A DNA stretch of 64,000 nt from Caldithrix abyssi DSM 13497 (GCF_001886815.1 NZ_CP018099.1:3966501-4030500); one strand, 5' to 3'; positions 28,301 to 37,517 are shown, counted from the first letter of the stretch. The notes: generated from the sequence alone by a model not told the origin. A program made the numbers and translations.

Positions 28301-30111
28301 CGGAGGTGCGCATTAAGTTACTCGAAGGCTTTCGGCGCTGGATCGGCGAGAACCAGAAAATTTCCATTGATGTGGAAACCGGCGAAGAGTACCGCTGGAG
28401 CGATGTGGTTATTTTTGAAGAAGATATTCCGGCCGAAGATAAGGCGTTTCTACTTAAAGCCATCACCGAACGCCCGATCATCAGAGAGGCGTTGTTTTTG
28501 TTGGGAGACGGCATTCTGGCAGGATTGTACGACATCCCTCCTGGCGGAGTGTGGATCAGCACCTTATTCCATGAACCCGGGCACAGCGTTTATCGGGTTT
28601 CCGTTCAAACGCGCTTTCAGGGCGGCGCGGATTTTGTAATCAATCTGGAGCGCGACCAGCCCACCGAGACCATCCGCGAAGAGATGAACTGGCTCATCCA
28701 CGCCGGAGCGGCGGCCCGCGGCATCCGACTGGTGGAAGAGTTTGGCGGCTTCTGGCGGGAATTTAATCTGTGGACCGAAGAGTACATTCCCGGCGATTCT
28801 CTGCAGGTGTACATCTCCAAGTTAATGCGCCGCAACAACCAGGACTCTCGCCAACGTTTAAAAGTTCTCTGGCCGCACTTCGTCTGGTCGGGCATTTCCG
28901 CCCATATTAGCTTCTGGCGTCGTACGGGCTACCAGCTGGAAATTGAAGACAAAAGCGCGGCGAATATCATGATCCCTGCGCACGATTATTTAACCGGCGT
29001 GCGGATTTTTTCCATCCGCAACCGAAAAAAATCCGATGGCCTGCTGGCCTTAATCGCCGATTTTTATCGGCAGTTTGTCGAAACGCAGATCGCAGCCTAT
29101 CCGTTCTTAAAAGATGAAAAATTGTGGCATTATATCTTTAGCGGAATTCTTGACGCCGAAGGCGAAAGTAAAGCTCTGGAACAACTGCGCGCTTTGCTTA
29201 ATGAACAGGCAGAGCAACTTCAGGAACAGGGCTTTTTAAAGGCCCTGAAAACCTTTTTGCGCCAGGTGGAAAAAGACGGTTTTATTCCGCGCAACCTCTA
29301 CTTTGCCATTCAACGATTCAGACGCTGGATTAACCTTAATCCGCGCGCCGACTTTTCGGCCCAGTTATTTACCTTAAACGAGCTGTACGAAACCTATCAG
29401 CTTTCTAAATTCGAAAAGCGCTATCCGGAAATCCGCATTCGCTTTTACCTGGAAACAGTGTTCAAAGATTCCATTCCGGAAATGCGCAAAAAATTAAAAA
29501 ACATTATTCGACGCGCCGCGCAAAAAGCCATTCCTCACGAAGAGCGTTTAAAACTATTTTCTGAACTGCGCAATCAGTTCGACCTGAACGAAAAAGAAGA
29601 ATTCTTCCTCAGTCGCCTGGGCTATCCCCATTTGCAACCGGAAGATTCGGCCGGCTGGTTAAGCGCCTCGCCCAGCGGAGTGCAGCAGAGCGATGTGGTG
29701 GTGACCATGGAAGATTACGACGGACGCCGCTTTCATGTGCGCAAGCCCATGTCGCCCAAGGAGATCGCGCGTTTGCACAATATTTTTCTGGAAGCCAATT
29801 TACCGGTGGTCTTTAAACCAGAGCACCGATTTTTAATTGCCGTTTCGGAACGCGGCTATGTGATCGGCGGACTGTTCTATTCCATGCTAAACGAAGAAAC
29901 CGCGCACATGGAAAAAATTGTGGTCACCGCCAAATACCGCCGCAAGGGCATTAGTGAAGGCTTGATGGTGGAGTTTTTCAACCGCATGCGAGACGCTGGT
30001 TTTAAATACGTAACCACCGGCTTTTTCCGGCCTGAATATTTTTACCGCTTTGGTTTTAAAATTGAGCGCAAATACGCCGGTTTGGTAAAGGATTTGACGG
30101 AAGGGAACTAA
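25321..30111 (+). CDS. Giant fusion: long-chain acyl-CoA ligase-like domain, unknown middle, C-terminal GNAT acetyltransferase
   Basis: 1596 aa. ATG 25321 has AAAGGTG at good spacing; an in-frame GTG nine bases upstream overlaps that site and is rejected. After a helical N-terminus (~1-140) comes an ANL adenylation domain at ~150-690: 'TIMYTSGTTGEPKG' (~314-327), 'GFGMTEATGG', 'GWFPTGD' (~538) and 'DRKKEIYKNIRGETIAPQ', the pattern of long-chain fatty-acyl-CoA synthetases. Residues ~690-1460 are unrecognised, largely helical, with a conserved-looking block 'GVWISTLFHEPGHSVYRV' near 1077-1094. Residues ~1470-1596 form a GNAT fold with the acetyl-CoA loop 'YRRKGISEG' (~1538). No TM segment. I infer that an acyl-adenylate or acyl-CoA is made and an acyl or acetyl group transferred; the target is unknown. 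The convergent TetR regulator overlaps its stop codon. Confidence 0.85.
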   Translation: MAENKPTDISRLKQLFSAGELAMEAEEWPRAIKRFEKQIHTLVRSSAFNEREVLLELNELFDIIFKTGLAGSFTAQMPEQTFLLLGRHLLTVSGDLQNEARKIIHLYLELFRQPAFLKQIKQTQPWEELILQLIEKSNFTIAPLLRQRFQLYADKTIFALISGENVVRYSFATVRERILQYARGLLALGGSVPQGRPTVAFFMENSLEMALLDLACLSSGLVNVMIPANSVGHQVAFILNQTGAKILLISGHKQLEIVNQVRRELRHVDQIVMIKEQPTEERILSQTQLIQMGMNISDDQVVARQESFTTRDLATIMYTSGTTGEPKGIMFSHLNIIYKRFCRAMALPEIGPQDRFLSYLPLFHTFGRYLEMMGAVFWSAEYYFMENPAIDTLVRNMQLVRPTIFISIPKKWMQLYEYIARRVDVELDDERLILKTLKEVTGGQLRWGLSAAGYLDPAIFRFFQRNGVELLSGFGMTEATGGITMTEPGNYVENTLGKPLPGIEAKLAKDGELLIRGPYVMIGYYGHREQPFVDGWFPTGDIMRRLPNGYFEIIDRKKEIYKNIRGETIAPQRIENFFYDSEFVKQVFLVGDNRPFNTVLIYPNFEGADNPLRQMNAEELHDFFSSLVVTVNNFLAPFERIVDFRIVDRPFSAEHGELTPKGTFKRRVIEKNFAHLIEAMYEQSFIDFKWQGLTLQIPNWFLREKSYLVKDIQLDENGMIVPEYGRVLPLQRIDQDLLQIGNYVYRFTRPFIDLQIVFSNPLYWLGNRAIIEFTGEEIFHWYRLDNFSESLQIVRYYHPIDLTAREQEEFLHLNTLKEVSLNGVHLALLHIQSEDEAAIEKGIAYLKIILDDPQQSLYALLRQIIGYPRYVWSVSALQQMFRLGLSLFKGWAFQDYLARYVDFNFRFLTPDFIAEVADKLEVDVEVLQGIHSLIKNEINKMQGGMAIRQTGIAPLLHLLGQIGVLHPMYYKQIRQCIVRYQLRKDIPGLAELASEVRIKLLEGFRRWIGENQKISIDVETGEEYRWSDVVIFEEDIPAEDKAFLLKAITERPIIREALFLLGDGILAGLYDIPPGGVWISTLFHEPGHSVYRVSVQTRFQGGADFVINLERDQPTETIREEMNWLIHAGAAARGIRLVEEFGGFWREFNLWTEEYIPGDSLQVYISKLMRRNNQDSRQRLKVLWPHFVWSGISAHISFWRRTGYQLEIEDKSAANIMIPAHDYLTGVRIFSIRNRKKSDGLLALIADFYRQFVETQIAAYPFLKDEKLWHYIFSGILDAEGESKALEQLRALLNEQAEQLQEQGFLKALKTFLRQVEKDGFIPRNLYFAIQRFRRWINLNPRADFSAQLFTLNELYETYQLSKFEKRYPEIRIRFYLETVFKDSIPEMRKKLKNIIRRAAQKAIPHEERLKLFSELRNQFDLNEKEEFFLSRLGYPHLQPEDSAGWLSASPSGVQQSDVVVTMEDYDGRRFHVRKPMSPKEIARLHNIFLEANLPVVFKPEHRFLIAVSERGYVIGGLFYSMLNEETAHMEKIVVTAKYRRKGISEGLMVEFFNRMRDAGFKYVTTGFFRPEYFYRFGFKIERKYAGLVKDLTEGN

Positions 30112-30698
30112 CCGCCCAATAAACTTTGCTGCACATAATGCTGAACCTGCTCGCGCGCCTCTTCTAAGTCTATGGAAGGTGGAGCATACGCCCAGCGGTG
30201 AATGATGTGGTACAAACCGCCAAACACAAAATGAAAATAGGTTTCGCATTTGATGCCCGGATTAAAAAAACCTTCGGCAACGCCCTGTTCGTAAACGCGG
30301 CAAAAACTTTTGGTTAGATGCAAATACTCTTCCTTTGAGGCGTCAATCCCTTTTTTACGCAATTCGTTGTGCTCTTTGATGACCACAAAGCCCAACTGCG
30401 GATTGCCGGTAAAAGCGTCAAACGTGGCGTCCACCATTTTGCGGATCTTTTGCAGAGGGTCCAGATCGGCGGCCTTGCTGATTTCGTGCAGTTTCTGACT
30501 GAATTGTTTCCACACCGCAGAGATCATCTGGTACAACAATTCTTCTTTATTTTTGTAATAGGTGTAAACGCTGCCGTGGGCAACCCCGGCCTTTTTAGCG
30601 ATTTCTGATATCTTGGCCTGCTGATACCCCTTTTGAGCAAAGATTTCCACGGCGGCCTGTAAAATCTTCCGGGCTTTCTCATCCGGTTTGGTGCGCAT
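30108..30698 (-). CDS. TetR/AcrR-family transcriptional regulator
   Basis: 196 aa. ATG 30698 is chosen because GGGGGAG lies five bases upstream and the product then begins with the typical 'MRTKPDEKARKILQAAVEIF'; an ATG at 30749 would add 17 atypical residues. The N-terminal helix-turn-helix reads 'YQQAKISEIAKKAGVAHGSV' then 'YTYYKNKEELL', the TetR DNA-binding signature. The C-terminal ligand domain (~60-190) resembles fatty-acid-type FadR/TetR regulators, which fits the adjacent acyl-CoA-ligase fusion. The two genes are convergent and their stop codons overlap by two bases (TAA on plus, TAG on minus). Regulation of the neighbour is an inference. Confidence 0.9.
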   Translation of the reverse strand: MRTKPDEKARKILQAAVEIFAQKGYQQAKISEIAKKAGVAHGSVYTYYKNKEELLYQMISAVWKQFSQKLHEISKAADLDPLQKIRKMVDATFDAFTGNPQLGFVVIKEHNELRKKGIDASKEEYLHLTKSFCRVYEQGVAEGFFNPGIKCETYFHFVFGGLYHIIHRWAYAPPSIDLEEAREQVQHYVQQSLLGG

Positions 30699-30840
30699 TG
30701 CTCTCCCCCATTGAATTTTGCGTTGTTGAAAAGATACAATAAAGCGCAAAACTAAACAAGAGAAAGTTTTCCGCTTGCCGAACGTTCCCTCAAAAATTAT
30801 TGAAGCATCTTTTTTTTAAAAGACGAGCTGTTTAAGAAAT

Positions 30841-30918
30841 AGGGGGAACGGCGTCCATTCCCCCTCATTTTTCCCGGAAATAAAGGCGGATTTTGTCGCG
30901 CTTCAATCCCGCCTTTCC
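30841..30918 (-). terminator. Tandem hairpins downstream of the M1-M28 peptidase
   Basis: On the minus strand two stems follow the peptidase stop: AAAGGCGG / CCGCCTTT (about 30882-30918) followed by ATTT, then AGGGGGAA / TTCCCCCT (30841-30865). Both arms pair perfectly. They probably terminate leftward transcription. The rest of 30699-30949 is plain AT-rich sequence. Confidence 0.6.
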
Positions 30919-30949
30919 ACTTTGCAAAAAAATGGAAATAGCAAAGTGT

Positions 30950-33900
30950 TTAGCGCTCTTCGAGTTTTACTCTGATTTCTTTCTGTTCACCGTTGCGTTT
31001 AATTTGTAAAACAATCACATCGCCGGCCTGATGTTTTTTCAACAACACGCTGTAATCCTTCAAATTGGCGACCGGTTGTTTGCCCAGGGCCACAATCACA
31101 TCGCCGGCCTTCAATCCTGCGCGGGCGGCAGGTGAATCTTTGTCAACGCTTTTAATTTTAACGCCCTGCCCCTCAAAAGCAAAGTCCGGCAGAATACCGG
31201 TGCGCACCTTTCTGCCTCCCTGATGGGCGGCGGCAGATTTTTCGGCGGTCTTTTTTGCGGTAAACGTCAGCGGCTCCTTGCGTTCAGCGCTCAGGTACGC
31301 CAGCGTTTCTCGCGTTAATGTGGCACTTTTAACCAGCCCATCTGCATTGATCTTATCGACCGTATCGCTGGGACGATGATAATCGGTGTGCGGCCCGGAA
31401 AAAATCTGCACGGCCGGAATACCCGCTTCAATAAAGGCTACCTGGTCGCTGGCATCCAGCGGCGGGGTTACTATCTGGGCATCCACGCCTGTCACGTGTC
31501 CGACGCCCATAAAAATATAAGGCCATTCTTTAGCGCTGGACACATTAAGAATCATCACTTTATTGTCCTTTAAACGGCCCACGGTGTCCAGATTTAAATC
31601 GGCCATAATTTTATCCGGCGGAAAACGGCGATAATGTTTAACAAAGTAGCGCGAGCCTTTAAGTCCGCTCTCTTCGGCCGTAAAGGCCACAAAAATAACC
31701 GTGCGCTGCGGTTTAAAGCTTTGGCCAAGGACGCGCGCCAACTCTAACAGCGCCGCTACGCCGCTGGCATTGTCATCTGCCCCCGGATGAATCTTTCCCT
31801 CGTCGCCACGGTGCACATCCGGCCAGCCGCGTCCCAGATGGTCGTAATGGGCGCTGACCACCACCGCCTGATCTTTTAAGTGGGGATCCGTACCCGGAAT
31901 GAGACCGATGATATTTTTAACCGACGCTTTATTACCTTGGTCGTCAACAATTTCCGGCCATACCTGAAAATAAGTGCCGTCATCCGCGCCGGGTTGCAGC
32001 CCGGCCTTTTTAAACTGTTCGGCGATGTACCGGGCGGCTTTTTCCAGGCCTTCGCTGCCCAGGCCGCGCCCTTCCAGCTCTTCGCTGGCCAGATAACGAA
32101 TATCTTGCAACATGCGCTCTGCAGAAAACAACGGAGTCAACTGAGCAAGCGCAGGACGCTTTTTCAAACGCACATTCTGCGGCAGTTTTTTATCGTTTAG
32201 CGTCTTTTGTAATGGCGAATTTATGATGGGCCATTGACCTTTGGCAATGTTGGTGGGCTCGGCGCCGCTAAAGGCCAGGTAGCTGTACTTGCCGTAATGG
32301 GGCAGCTTGCGCGCCAGCCCCTTAACCGCCTGCGGATTGCCGATGCGCAGCCAGACCAGCGCCGCCTGACGATTTTTAGGATGGCGCACGGTAATGACAA
32401 AACTGTTGTTTGCTAACGGAAGATCAAATTTTTCCAGTTGCACACGATCGGCTTTGATTTGAGCGTCATAATTTTTTAAAGCTGTTTTGATCTCTTTCTT
32501 AAACGGGTTGTCGTCGCCAAAGACCCACACGGATCGATCATCTGGCAGCTCGTTTACTTCTGAGGCCGCTTTAACCTGCACGTCTTTGCTTTTGCTGCCC
32601 GACCAGATGTTGGCCAGCTTAACGTAAGGATTATCTGCGCTTAAGCCATCGGGTAGAACAATGAGCACCTTGCCGGCGCCAAAAATTTTAGAAAGGGCGG
32701 GCGGAATTTCGCTGTAATGCAGGCGGCGAAAAACCTGAAACTGTGGATCAACCGCCACTTTTACGGGTTCTTTTTGAAAGCTCCACTCTACATCTTTTTG
32801 CCGTTCATTCATCGCCGCCATTTTTACTTCTACGGTGTCTTCAAAATAAACGGCAATCGGCACATTCAATTGAAAGGGTTCTTCCTTTTGAACCTGCCGT
32901 AACTGCAATTGCAAACCAAAGGTATCTTTATTCTGCTGTACTCTTGCCTCTGCTAACAATAATTCAGGCGCGCCGCTGCGTTTTACCCATTGATCAAAAA
33001 AGGATTGTAGCAGTCGGCCGCTTACCTTTTCAAAGCTGCGGCGCAAATCGTCAAAAGAAGCGCGTTTAAAAAGGTTATGGTGATAAAAATGGCGCAAACC
33101 TTTCACAAATAACCGATCGCCCAGATCGGTACGCAGCATTTCCCAGAGCATCAAGCATTTGCCATAGCCAACGGCCTCCGAAGGCGCGTCATGGCGGGAG
33201 AGAAATTGCGCCAGGGGAAAATCATTCGTTTCGTTAACGTAATCGGTATATTTTTGCAGAGTGGCTCTGCGGTAAGCGTCGCCCTGCCCCCGCTGCTCCT
33301 GAATCAGATGATCGGCCAGGTAAGCGGTTAGCCCCTCGCACCAGTTTCCGCCTTTAAAATCAACATAAACGCCATTGCCCCACCAGTTGTGCAGCAGCTC
33401 GTGCGGATAAGAAGAATGGAGAATGAAGGGGAAGCGAATGACCTGCGGGCCAAGCAGAGTAAAAGAAGGCATGCCGTAACCCGTTTCCCAGAAATTTTCC
33501 ACCAGGGCAAATTTCCAGAAGGGGTAGTTTCCGATCAGCTTACGGTACATTTCCAGGTACTGGCCGGTCACATCCAGATATTTATTGGCCAGCGCTTCAT
33601 CAGGCGAACGCAAAAAGGCCATGACCTTTACTTTTCCCACATCGCGCTGGTATTCGACAAACTTAGCGGCGATTAAAAACACCTCTTCCATGGGTTTGTC
33701 GCAAATCCAGCGCACCTGACGCGCGCCATCTACCGTCCGGTGGGTGGCGCGTTTACCCTGGCTGACCACATCCCAACCGGCGGGCGCTTCTACCGTCAAC
33801 GAAAAGGTAACAAGCCTTTTGTCGAATTGCGGCAACCAGACGCTGGAACCAGACAGATAAACGCCCTGAGAATCGATGATGCCCGGGGTGGTGCTGAATC

Positions 33901-34327
33901 CGCGCGCATACTCTTCGGCCAGTTGCTGAATTTCGTGATGAATTTTTCCGGAAAAGGCCAGCACCACACGCCGCGGTAACTTTCTTGACCGCGGCGCCTT
34001 CAGCCTGTAACGGTTTTGTTTCACGCGTTTTAAAACCTCCGGCGCCTCCACATCCATGCCGCGGTCGCTTCCGACAATGTTTGTTTCAATTAATTGCAGG
34101 GTTAATCCGCCCGTTAAATTTTTAACCGTCAGGGCAGAATGCAAAGTAAACTCCACATAACTGGCAGGCGGGTCCAAATTCAGCGTCAGCGTATCCACCA
34201 CGGAAATAGTTTGCTCCATTGGAAACACGCGGGCGTGGATGGCGTGATGCACGGCCGCTTCTTTGGCAAGGGCAAACTGCGCCAAAACGCCAATTAAAAC
34301 AAATAAGCGGGCTATTCTGGTTTTCAT
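30950..34327 (-). CDS. Secreted M1-like aminopeptidase fused to M28 peptidase and PDZ domain
   Basis: 1125 aa with GAGG before ATG 34327 and a signal peptide ending near 'QFALA'. Residues ~25-490 are an M1 (aminopeptidase N-like) module: zinc motif H309-ELL-H313 followed by 'NWWGN' and a third ligand, E331 in 'NWCEG'. The spacer is 17 residues, one shorter than the usual 18. The GxMEN motif of classical M1 enzymes is not obvious. A linker (~490-740) is followed by an M28 zinc exopeptidase (~740-1010) with 'SAHYDHLG', 'GADDNASGVAALLELA', 'AEESGLKGS' and 'GPHTDYHRPSDT'. The last ~85 residues are a PDZ domain (AGLKAGDVIVALG). It is probably periplasmic or extracellular and degrades peptides. The M16 peptidase gene lies 47 bases upstream in the same direction, suggesting a proteolysis operon. 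Confidence 0.9.
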   Translation of the reverse strand: MKTRIARLFVLIGVLAQFALAKEAAVHHAIHARVFPMEQTISVVDTLTLNLDPPASYVEFTLHSALTVKNLTGGLTLQLIETNIVGSDRGMDVEAPEVLKRVKQNRYRLKAPRSRKLPRRVVLAFSGKIHHEIQQLAEEYARGFSTTPGIIDSQGVYLSGSSVWLPQFDKRLVTFSLTVEAPAGWDVVSQGKRATHRTVDGARQVRWICDKPMEEVFLIAAKFVEYQRDVGKVKVMAFLRSPDEALANKYLDVTGQYLEMYRKLIGNYPFWKFALVENFWETGYGMPSFTLLGPQVIRFPFILHSSYPHELLHNWWGNGVYVDFKGGNWCEGLTAYLADHLIQEQRGQGDAYRRATLQKYTDYVNETNDFPLAQFLSRHDAPSEAVGYGKCLMLWEMLRTDLGDRLFVKGLRHFYHHNLFKRASFDDLRRSFEKVSGRLLQSFFDQWVKRSGAPELLLAEARVQQNKDTFGLQLQLRQVQKEEPFQLNVPIAVYFEDTVEVKMAAMNERQKDVEWSFQKEPVKVAVDPQFQVFRRLHYSEIPPALSKIFGAGKVLIVLPDGLSADNPYVKLANIWSGSKSKDVQVKAASEVNELPDDRSVWVFGDDNPFKKEIKTALKNYDAQIKADRVQLEKFDLPLANNSFVITVRHPKNRQAALVWLRIGNPQAVKGLARKLPHYGKYSYLAFSGAEPTNIAKGQWPIINSPLQKTLNDKKLPQNVRLKKRPALAQLTPLFSAERMLQDIRYLASEELEGRGLGSEGLEKAARYIAEQFKKAGLQPGADDGTYFQVWPEIVDDQGNKASVKNIIGLIPGTDPHLKDQAVVVSAHYDHLGRGWPDVHRGDEGKIHPGADDNASGVAALLELARVLGQSFKPQRTVIFVAFTAEESGLKGSRYFVKHYRRFPPDKIMADLNLDTVGRLKDNKVMILNVSSAKEWPYIFMGVGHVTGVDAQIVTPPLDASDQVAFIEAGIPAVQIFSGPHTDYHRPSDTVDKINADGLVKSATLTRETLAYLSAERKEPLTFTAKKTAEKSAAAHQGGRKVRTGILPDFAFEGQGVKIKSVDKDSPAARAGLKAGDVIVALGKQPVANLKDYSVLLKKHQAGDVIVLQIKRNGEQKEIRVKLEER

Positions 34328-34374
34328 CTCTTTTACCTCAAATTTATTTTTTCAACCTTTTCACGAAGCAGGTG

Positions 34375-36927
34375 TCACCTTACGATAATTTTTATGGGAT
34401 TTTCAACCTGTAAATATTTTTGAGCCACGCGCCGCACATCTTTCAGGGTTACCTGTTTCAGGGCCTGCAAAAAATCTTCATCGTAGTTGATGTTCTGATG
34501 AAAATAATACGAATGCGTTAAATAATACGCCTGATTGATGCTGGAAAGGCGTCGGAACATCATGCGACCCAGAAACATATTAACCGATTTGATTACGGCT
34601 TCTTCATTAAAATCCTCTATTACCTGTGGGTTGAAAAACGAGGGATATTGCTTTAAAAGCGCGTCCACATTTTCCGGTACCGTGCCCTGCGAAACGTAAA
34701 ACAACGCCCGATCGTTATGCACATTAATGCCGGCCCGCATGCGGTAAGCCATGCCCTGTTTTTCGCGAATCTGGAAAACAATCTTATCGCCTAACAGCAA
34801 AGAAAGAACTTTAAGCGACGGCGCATCCTGCGCGTCGATGGTTTTTACGAATCCCCAAAAAATGTAGGAGCGCTGGCCGTTTCCCTGTTTTTCAATTTCT
34901 ACGGGCCGATCATGTAGCTTGATCTTCTTTGTCACGGGCGGCGGTTCCTGGTCGAGCGGCGTACCTTTAAATTCGGCAAACCATTTTTTTACCTCTTCCG
35001 GTTTTTCTGAAGACACCACCGCAATAATCATATTGGCCGGCTGAAAATAGTTGCTTGCAAACTCCAGCAAGGTTTGATATTCAATCTCTTCGGGACCTTC
35101 CGAATAGGGAAGCGTTTCGTAAACCTGCTCATCGAGTAATTGATCAAACAATTTTTTAGCAGGATCGCCGCGACGGCTCATCATGCCGCCCTTTCGACTA
35201 AACTTGACCACCGCTTTCTGAAATTCTTCCACGGTCGGTTTAAAATCTTTTAACTGACTGTTCAGAAAGTGAATTAATCCCGGCAAATCATCGTTTAACG
35301 CTTCAATACGCAAGTAACCGAAATCCGGATGGAGATAGATATCGTCCATGGGAATGTAAGGATTATCATTAGCAGTTACGGAAAGACCGTATTTTTGGCT
35401 GATGGCCAGATTTTGTTCGGACTTCAGCCGCTGGGCAAAACAATCATGTAAAATTTGTGCCGCTTTTTTGCCGTATTTTGACTGCCACAGAGCTTTGTGT
35501 TTAATCAGGTAATGCATGGCCACCAGTTGCGAGGCCGGATTCTGACGAACAATGAGCGTGGGAGCCCCGTCCTGTCCCTTGAATAACTTTGTGACCAATT
35601 TTATTTTTTGCGTATCCTGTTTCGATTCTTTTAACGGCAAATTTAGCACAACAATTGGCACGCCGTCTATTTTAAATTGATTTAACTGGCGGGCGGATTT
35701 AATAATGTTCTCTTTTTCGAACGAGGCCAGCATTTGATCAAAGCCCAGAACGGCAATCAAATGCGCGTTGTAAATACCGAACATGTGCGGCTTTTCCAGA
35801 TTTTTAAGAAAGCCTGTTTTGATTTTATTGGCTCTGGCTTCAATCGCCTCGTCCGAAGAGTAAAAATCCATTTGCGCTACAAAATGTTCTACCTGCTGGC
35901 GTAATTTTTCCACGTCCGGCCGGGCGACACTCAAGGTCAGCTTCACCTCTAAAAAGTCCGCCACCGGACTGTTGAGAGTCTGCATTTCCACACGATCAGC
36001 CAGGTCTCCCAGACGTTGATTCAGCTCCACAGCCTTATCGGCCAGCTTTTCATCCAGCAGCCGGAAGAAGATGTGACCGAACGTGCCGTTAATGGGAAAG
36101 ATAAATTCTACCACGGGCTTCTCACCCTGAAAAAAGCGCTGGATTACCTTTCCGGTTTGAATGGTTTTTAAATGCTGGCGGTCGAATCCGATACTCCAAT
36201 CAGAAAACTCCGGCAGCAGAACCTGTCCGGGCTCTTCCCGACCGTAAAACTCTTCGATCATTTTCAACATTTCGGCCGTGTCAAAATTGCCGATCACGCT
36301 CATGCGCATATTGTTTGGCACATAAAAATTCTTGTAAAATTCAAAAACCTGATCGCGAACCAGCCCTTTAATGGTGGCATAGGTGCCCAGCGTGGGCAGG
36401 CTTAATGCATGCCCCTCGTATAAAATATCATTCAAATTACGCTCCAGCTGCGCATCCGGGTCGGCAAAGGTCTTGGAAATTTCTTCCAGAACAATGCCCT
36501 TTTCTTTTTCAAATTTGTCTTCCGGCAATATGGAATGAAAAAGCATGTCCGATTGAAGCTCCAGCGCCTGCTTAATGTTTTCTGCCGGAACAACCATCAT
36601 GTAATTGGTGTAATACTGACCGGTGTTGGCGTTATTGTAGGCGCCAATGCGATCTACATCGTCATAAAGTTGTTTTTGGGTGCGCGATGTTGTGCCGTTA
36701 AACAACAAGTGCTCCAGCATGTGGCTCATGCCGCTGGTGGCAAACGTTTCGTACGCGGAGCCCACTTTAACGGCTACATTGACTCCCACCATGGGTAGAG
36801 CCGGGTTTTGAATCAACAAAACCTGCAAGCCGTTATCCAGTTGATGGATAACCACGTTATTGTTCTGCGCCGTAAGCAGCTGGACGCTTATTAACAATAG
36901 AGCAAAAAATTTAAGTTTTATTCGCAC
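34375..36927 (-). CDS. Secreted M16 (pitrilysin/insulinase-like) zinc peptidase
   Basis: 850 aa. GTG 36927 is preferred because GGAGGT lies seven bases upstream and the product begins with a clean signal peptide (VRIKLKFFALLLISVQLLTA). An ATG at 36975 would put 16 residues in front of it and lacks a Shine-Dalgarno. The inverted zinc motif is H69-ML-E72-H73 in 'SHMLEHLLFNGTT', and the distal glutamate lies in 'EKGIVLEEIS'. The second, inactive M16 half covers ~430-850 and includes an 'R..Y' type region (GMAYRMRAGI), as in two-domain M16B proteins. It is a periplasmic peptidase, probably of peptides left after export. It precedes the M1-M28-PDZ gene by 47 bases. Confidence 0.93.
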   Translation of the reverse strand: MRIKLKFFALLLISVQLLTAQNNNVVIHQLDNGLQVLLIQNPALPMVGVNVAVKVGSAYETFATSGMSHMLEHLLFNGTTSRTQKQLYDDVDRIGAYNNANTGQYYTNYMMVVPAENIKQALELQSDMLFHSILPEDKFEKEKGIVLEEISKTFADPDAQLERNLNDILYEGHALSLPTLGTYATIKGLVRDQVFEFYKNFYVPNNMRMSVIGNFDTAEMLKMIEEFYGREEPGQVLLPEFSDWSIGFDRQHLKTIQTGKVIQRFFQGEKPVVEFIFPINGTFGHIFFRLLDEKLADKAVELNQRLGDLADRVEMQTLNSPVADFLEVKLTLSVARPDVEKLRQQVEHFVAQMDFYSSDEAIEARANKIKTGFLKNLEKPHMFGIYNAHLIAVLGFDQMLASFEKENIIKSARQLNQFKIDGVPIVVLNLPLKESKQDTQKIKLVTKLFKGQDGAPTLIVRQNPASQLVAMHYLIKHKALWQSKYGKKAAQILHDCFAQRLKSEQNLAISQKYGLSVTANDNPYIPMDDIYLHPDFGYLRIEALNDDLPGLIHFLNSQLKDFKPTVEEFQKAVVKFSRKGGMMSRRGDPAKKLFDQLLDEQVYETLPYSEGPEEIEYQTLLEFASNYFQPANMIIAVVSSEKPEEVKKWFAEFKGTPLDQEPPPVTKKIKLHDRPVEIEKQGNGQRSYIFWGFVKTIDAQDAPSLKVLSLLLGDKIVFQIREKQGMAYRMRAGINVHNDRALFYVSQGTVPENVDALLKQYPSFFNPQVIEDFNEEAVIKSVNMFLGRMMFRRLSSINQAYYLTHSYYFHQNINYDEDFLQALKQVTLKDVRRVAQKYLQVENPIKIIVR

Positions 36928-37129
36928 GCTTCTGACCTCCTGTATTTTTAGGCGTAGGTTAAATTTAAAGAACAAATCAATTAAAAGAAAAATAAAACGT
37001 TTGCCGGTCCATATTTAATCCTCCATTTTTAAAATAATTCAAGCTCTGCAAAATGCACATCCATGTCATTTCTCATCCCGCCGGGGTGGAATCCTTGCTA
37101 TGACACTAAAATTTACATTTTGCAGAACT

Positions 37130-37517
37130 CTAAGGCAGCACAGCCGCAACCAAGATCAACCACAACGTGCGCAAAGTAGTTTTCGCGTAGATTACGGCAA
37201 TCCTCGCAGAAAAAGATTAAACAAATTATTGTAAGCAACCACAGAGAAGGTACAAATAGCAAAAAGAATGTTTTAAATTAAAAATAGTTTCAATTGCATC
37301 GCCCTATTTCCAAAAATAAAAGTCTGTGAGAGGGAGACGCTGAGCGTGGAAGATTATTTCTAAGGTTGGTAGGAGTTCACCACATTTGCAGAAACAGATT
37401 TGAAATAACAGACTGACTATTCAACCATTCAACTAATCAACTATTCAACCAATCCAGCAGCACAAAATTTTTCAAACCCCGCCAGGGCGGGACTAGATCT
37501 TTCAGAAGAAGTATCCT
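37130..37517 (-). repeat. Dispersed mosaic repeat, inverted copy
   Basis: The reverse complement of the copy type at 8751 and 48317: starts 'CTAAGGCAGCACAGCCGCAA', passes 'GATTACGGCAATCCTCGCAG', and ends in tandem ATTCAACC units (37420-37462) and 'CCAGCAGCACAAAATTTTTC'. The remaining bases of the 36928-37733 gap hold no gene that I can support. Confidence 0.8.

Noticed and set aside
28570-28584. HEPGH as a zinc-protease HExxH motif in the acyl-CoA-ligase fusion
   Set aside because: Proline and glycine inside the motif would break the required helix, and no third ligand or protease context is visible.
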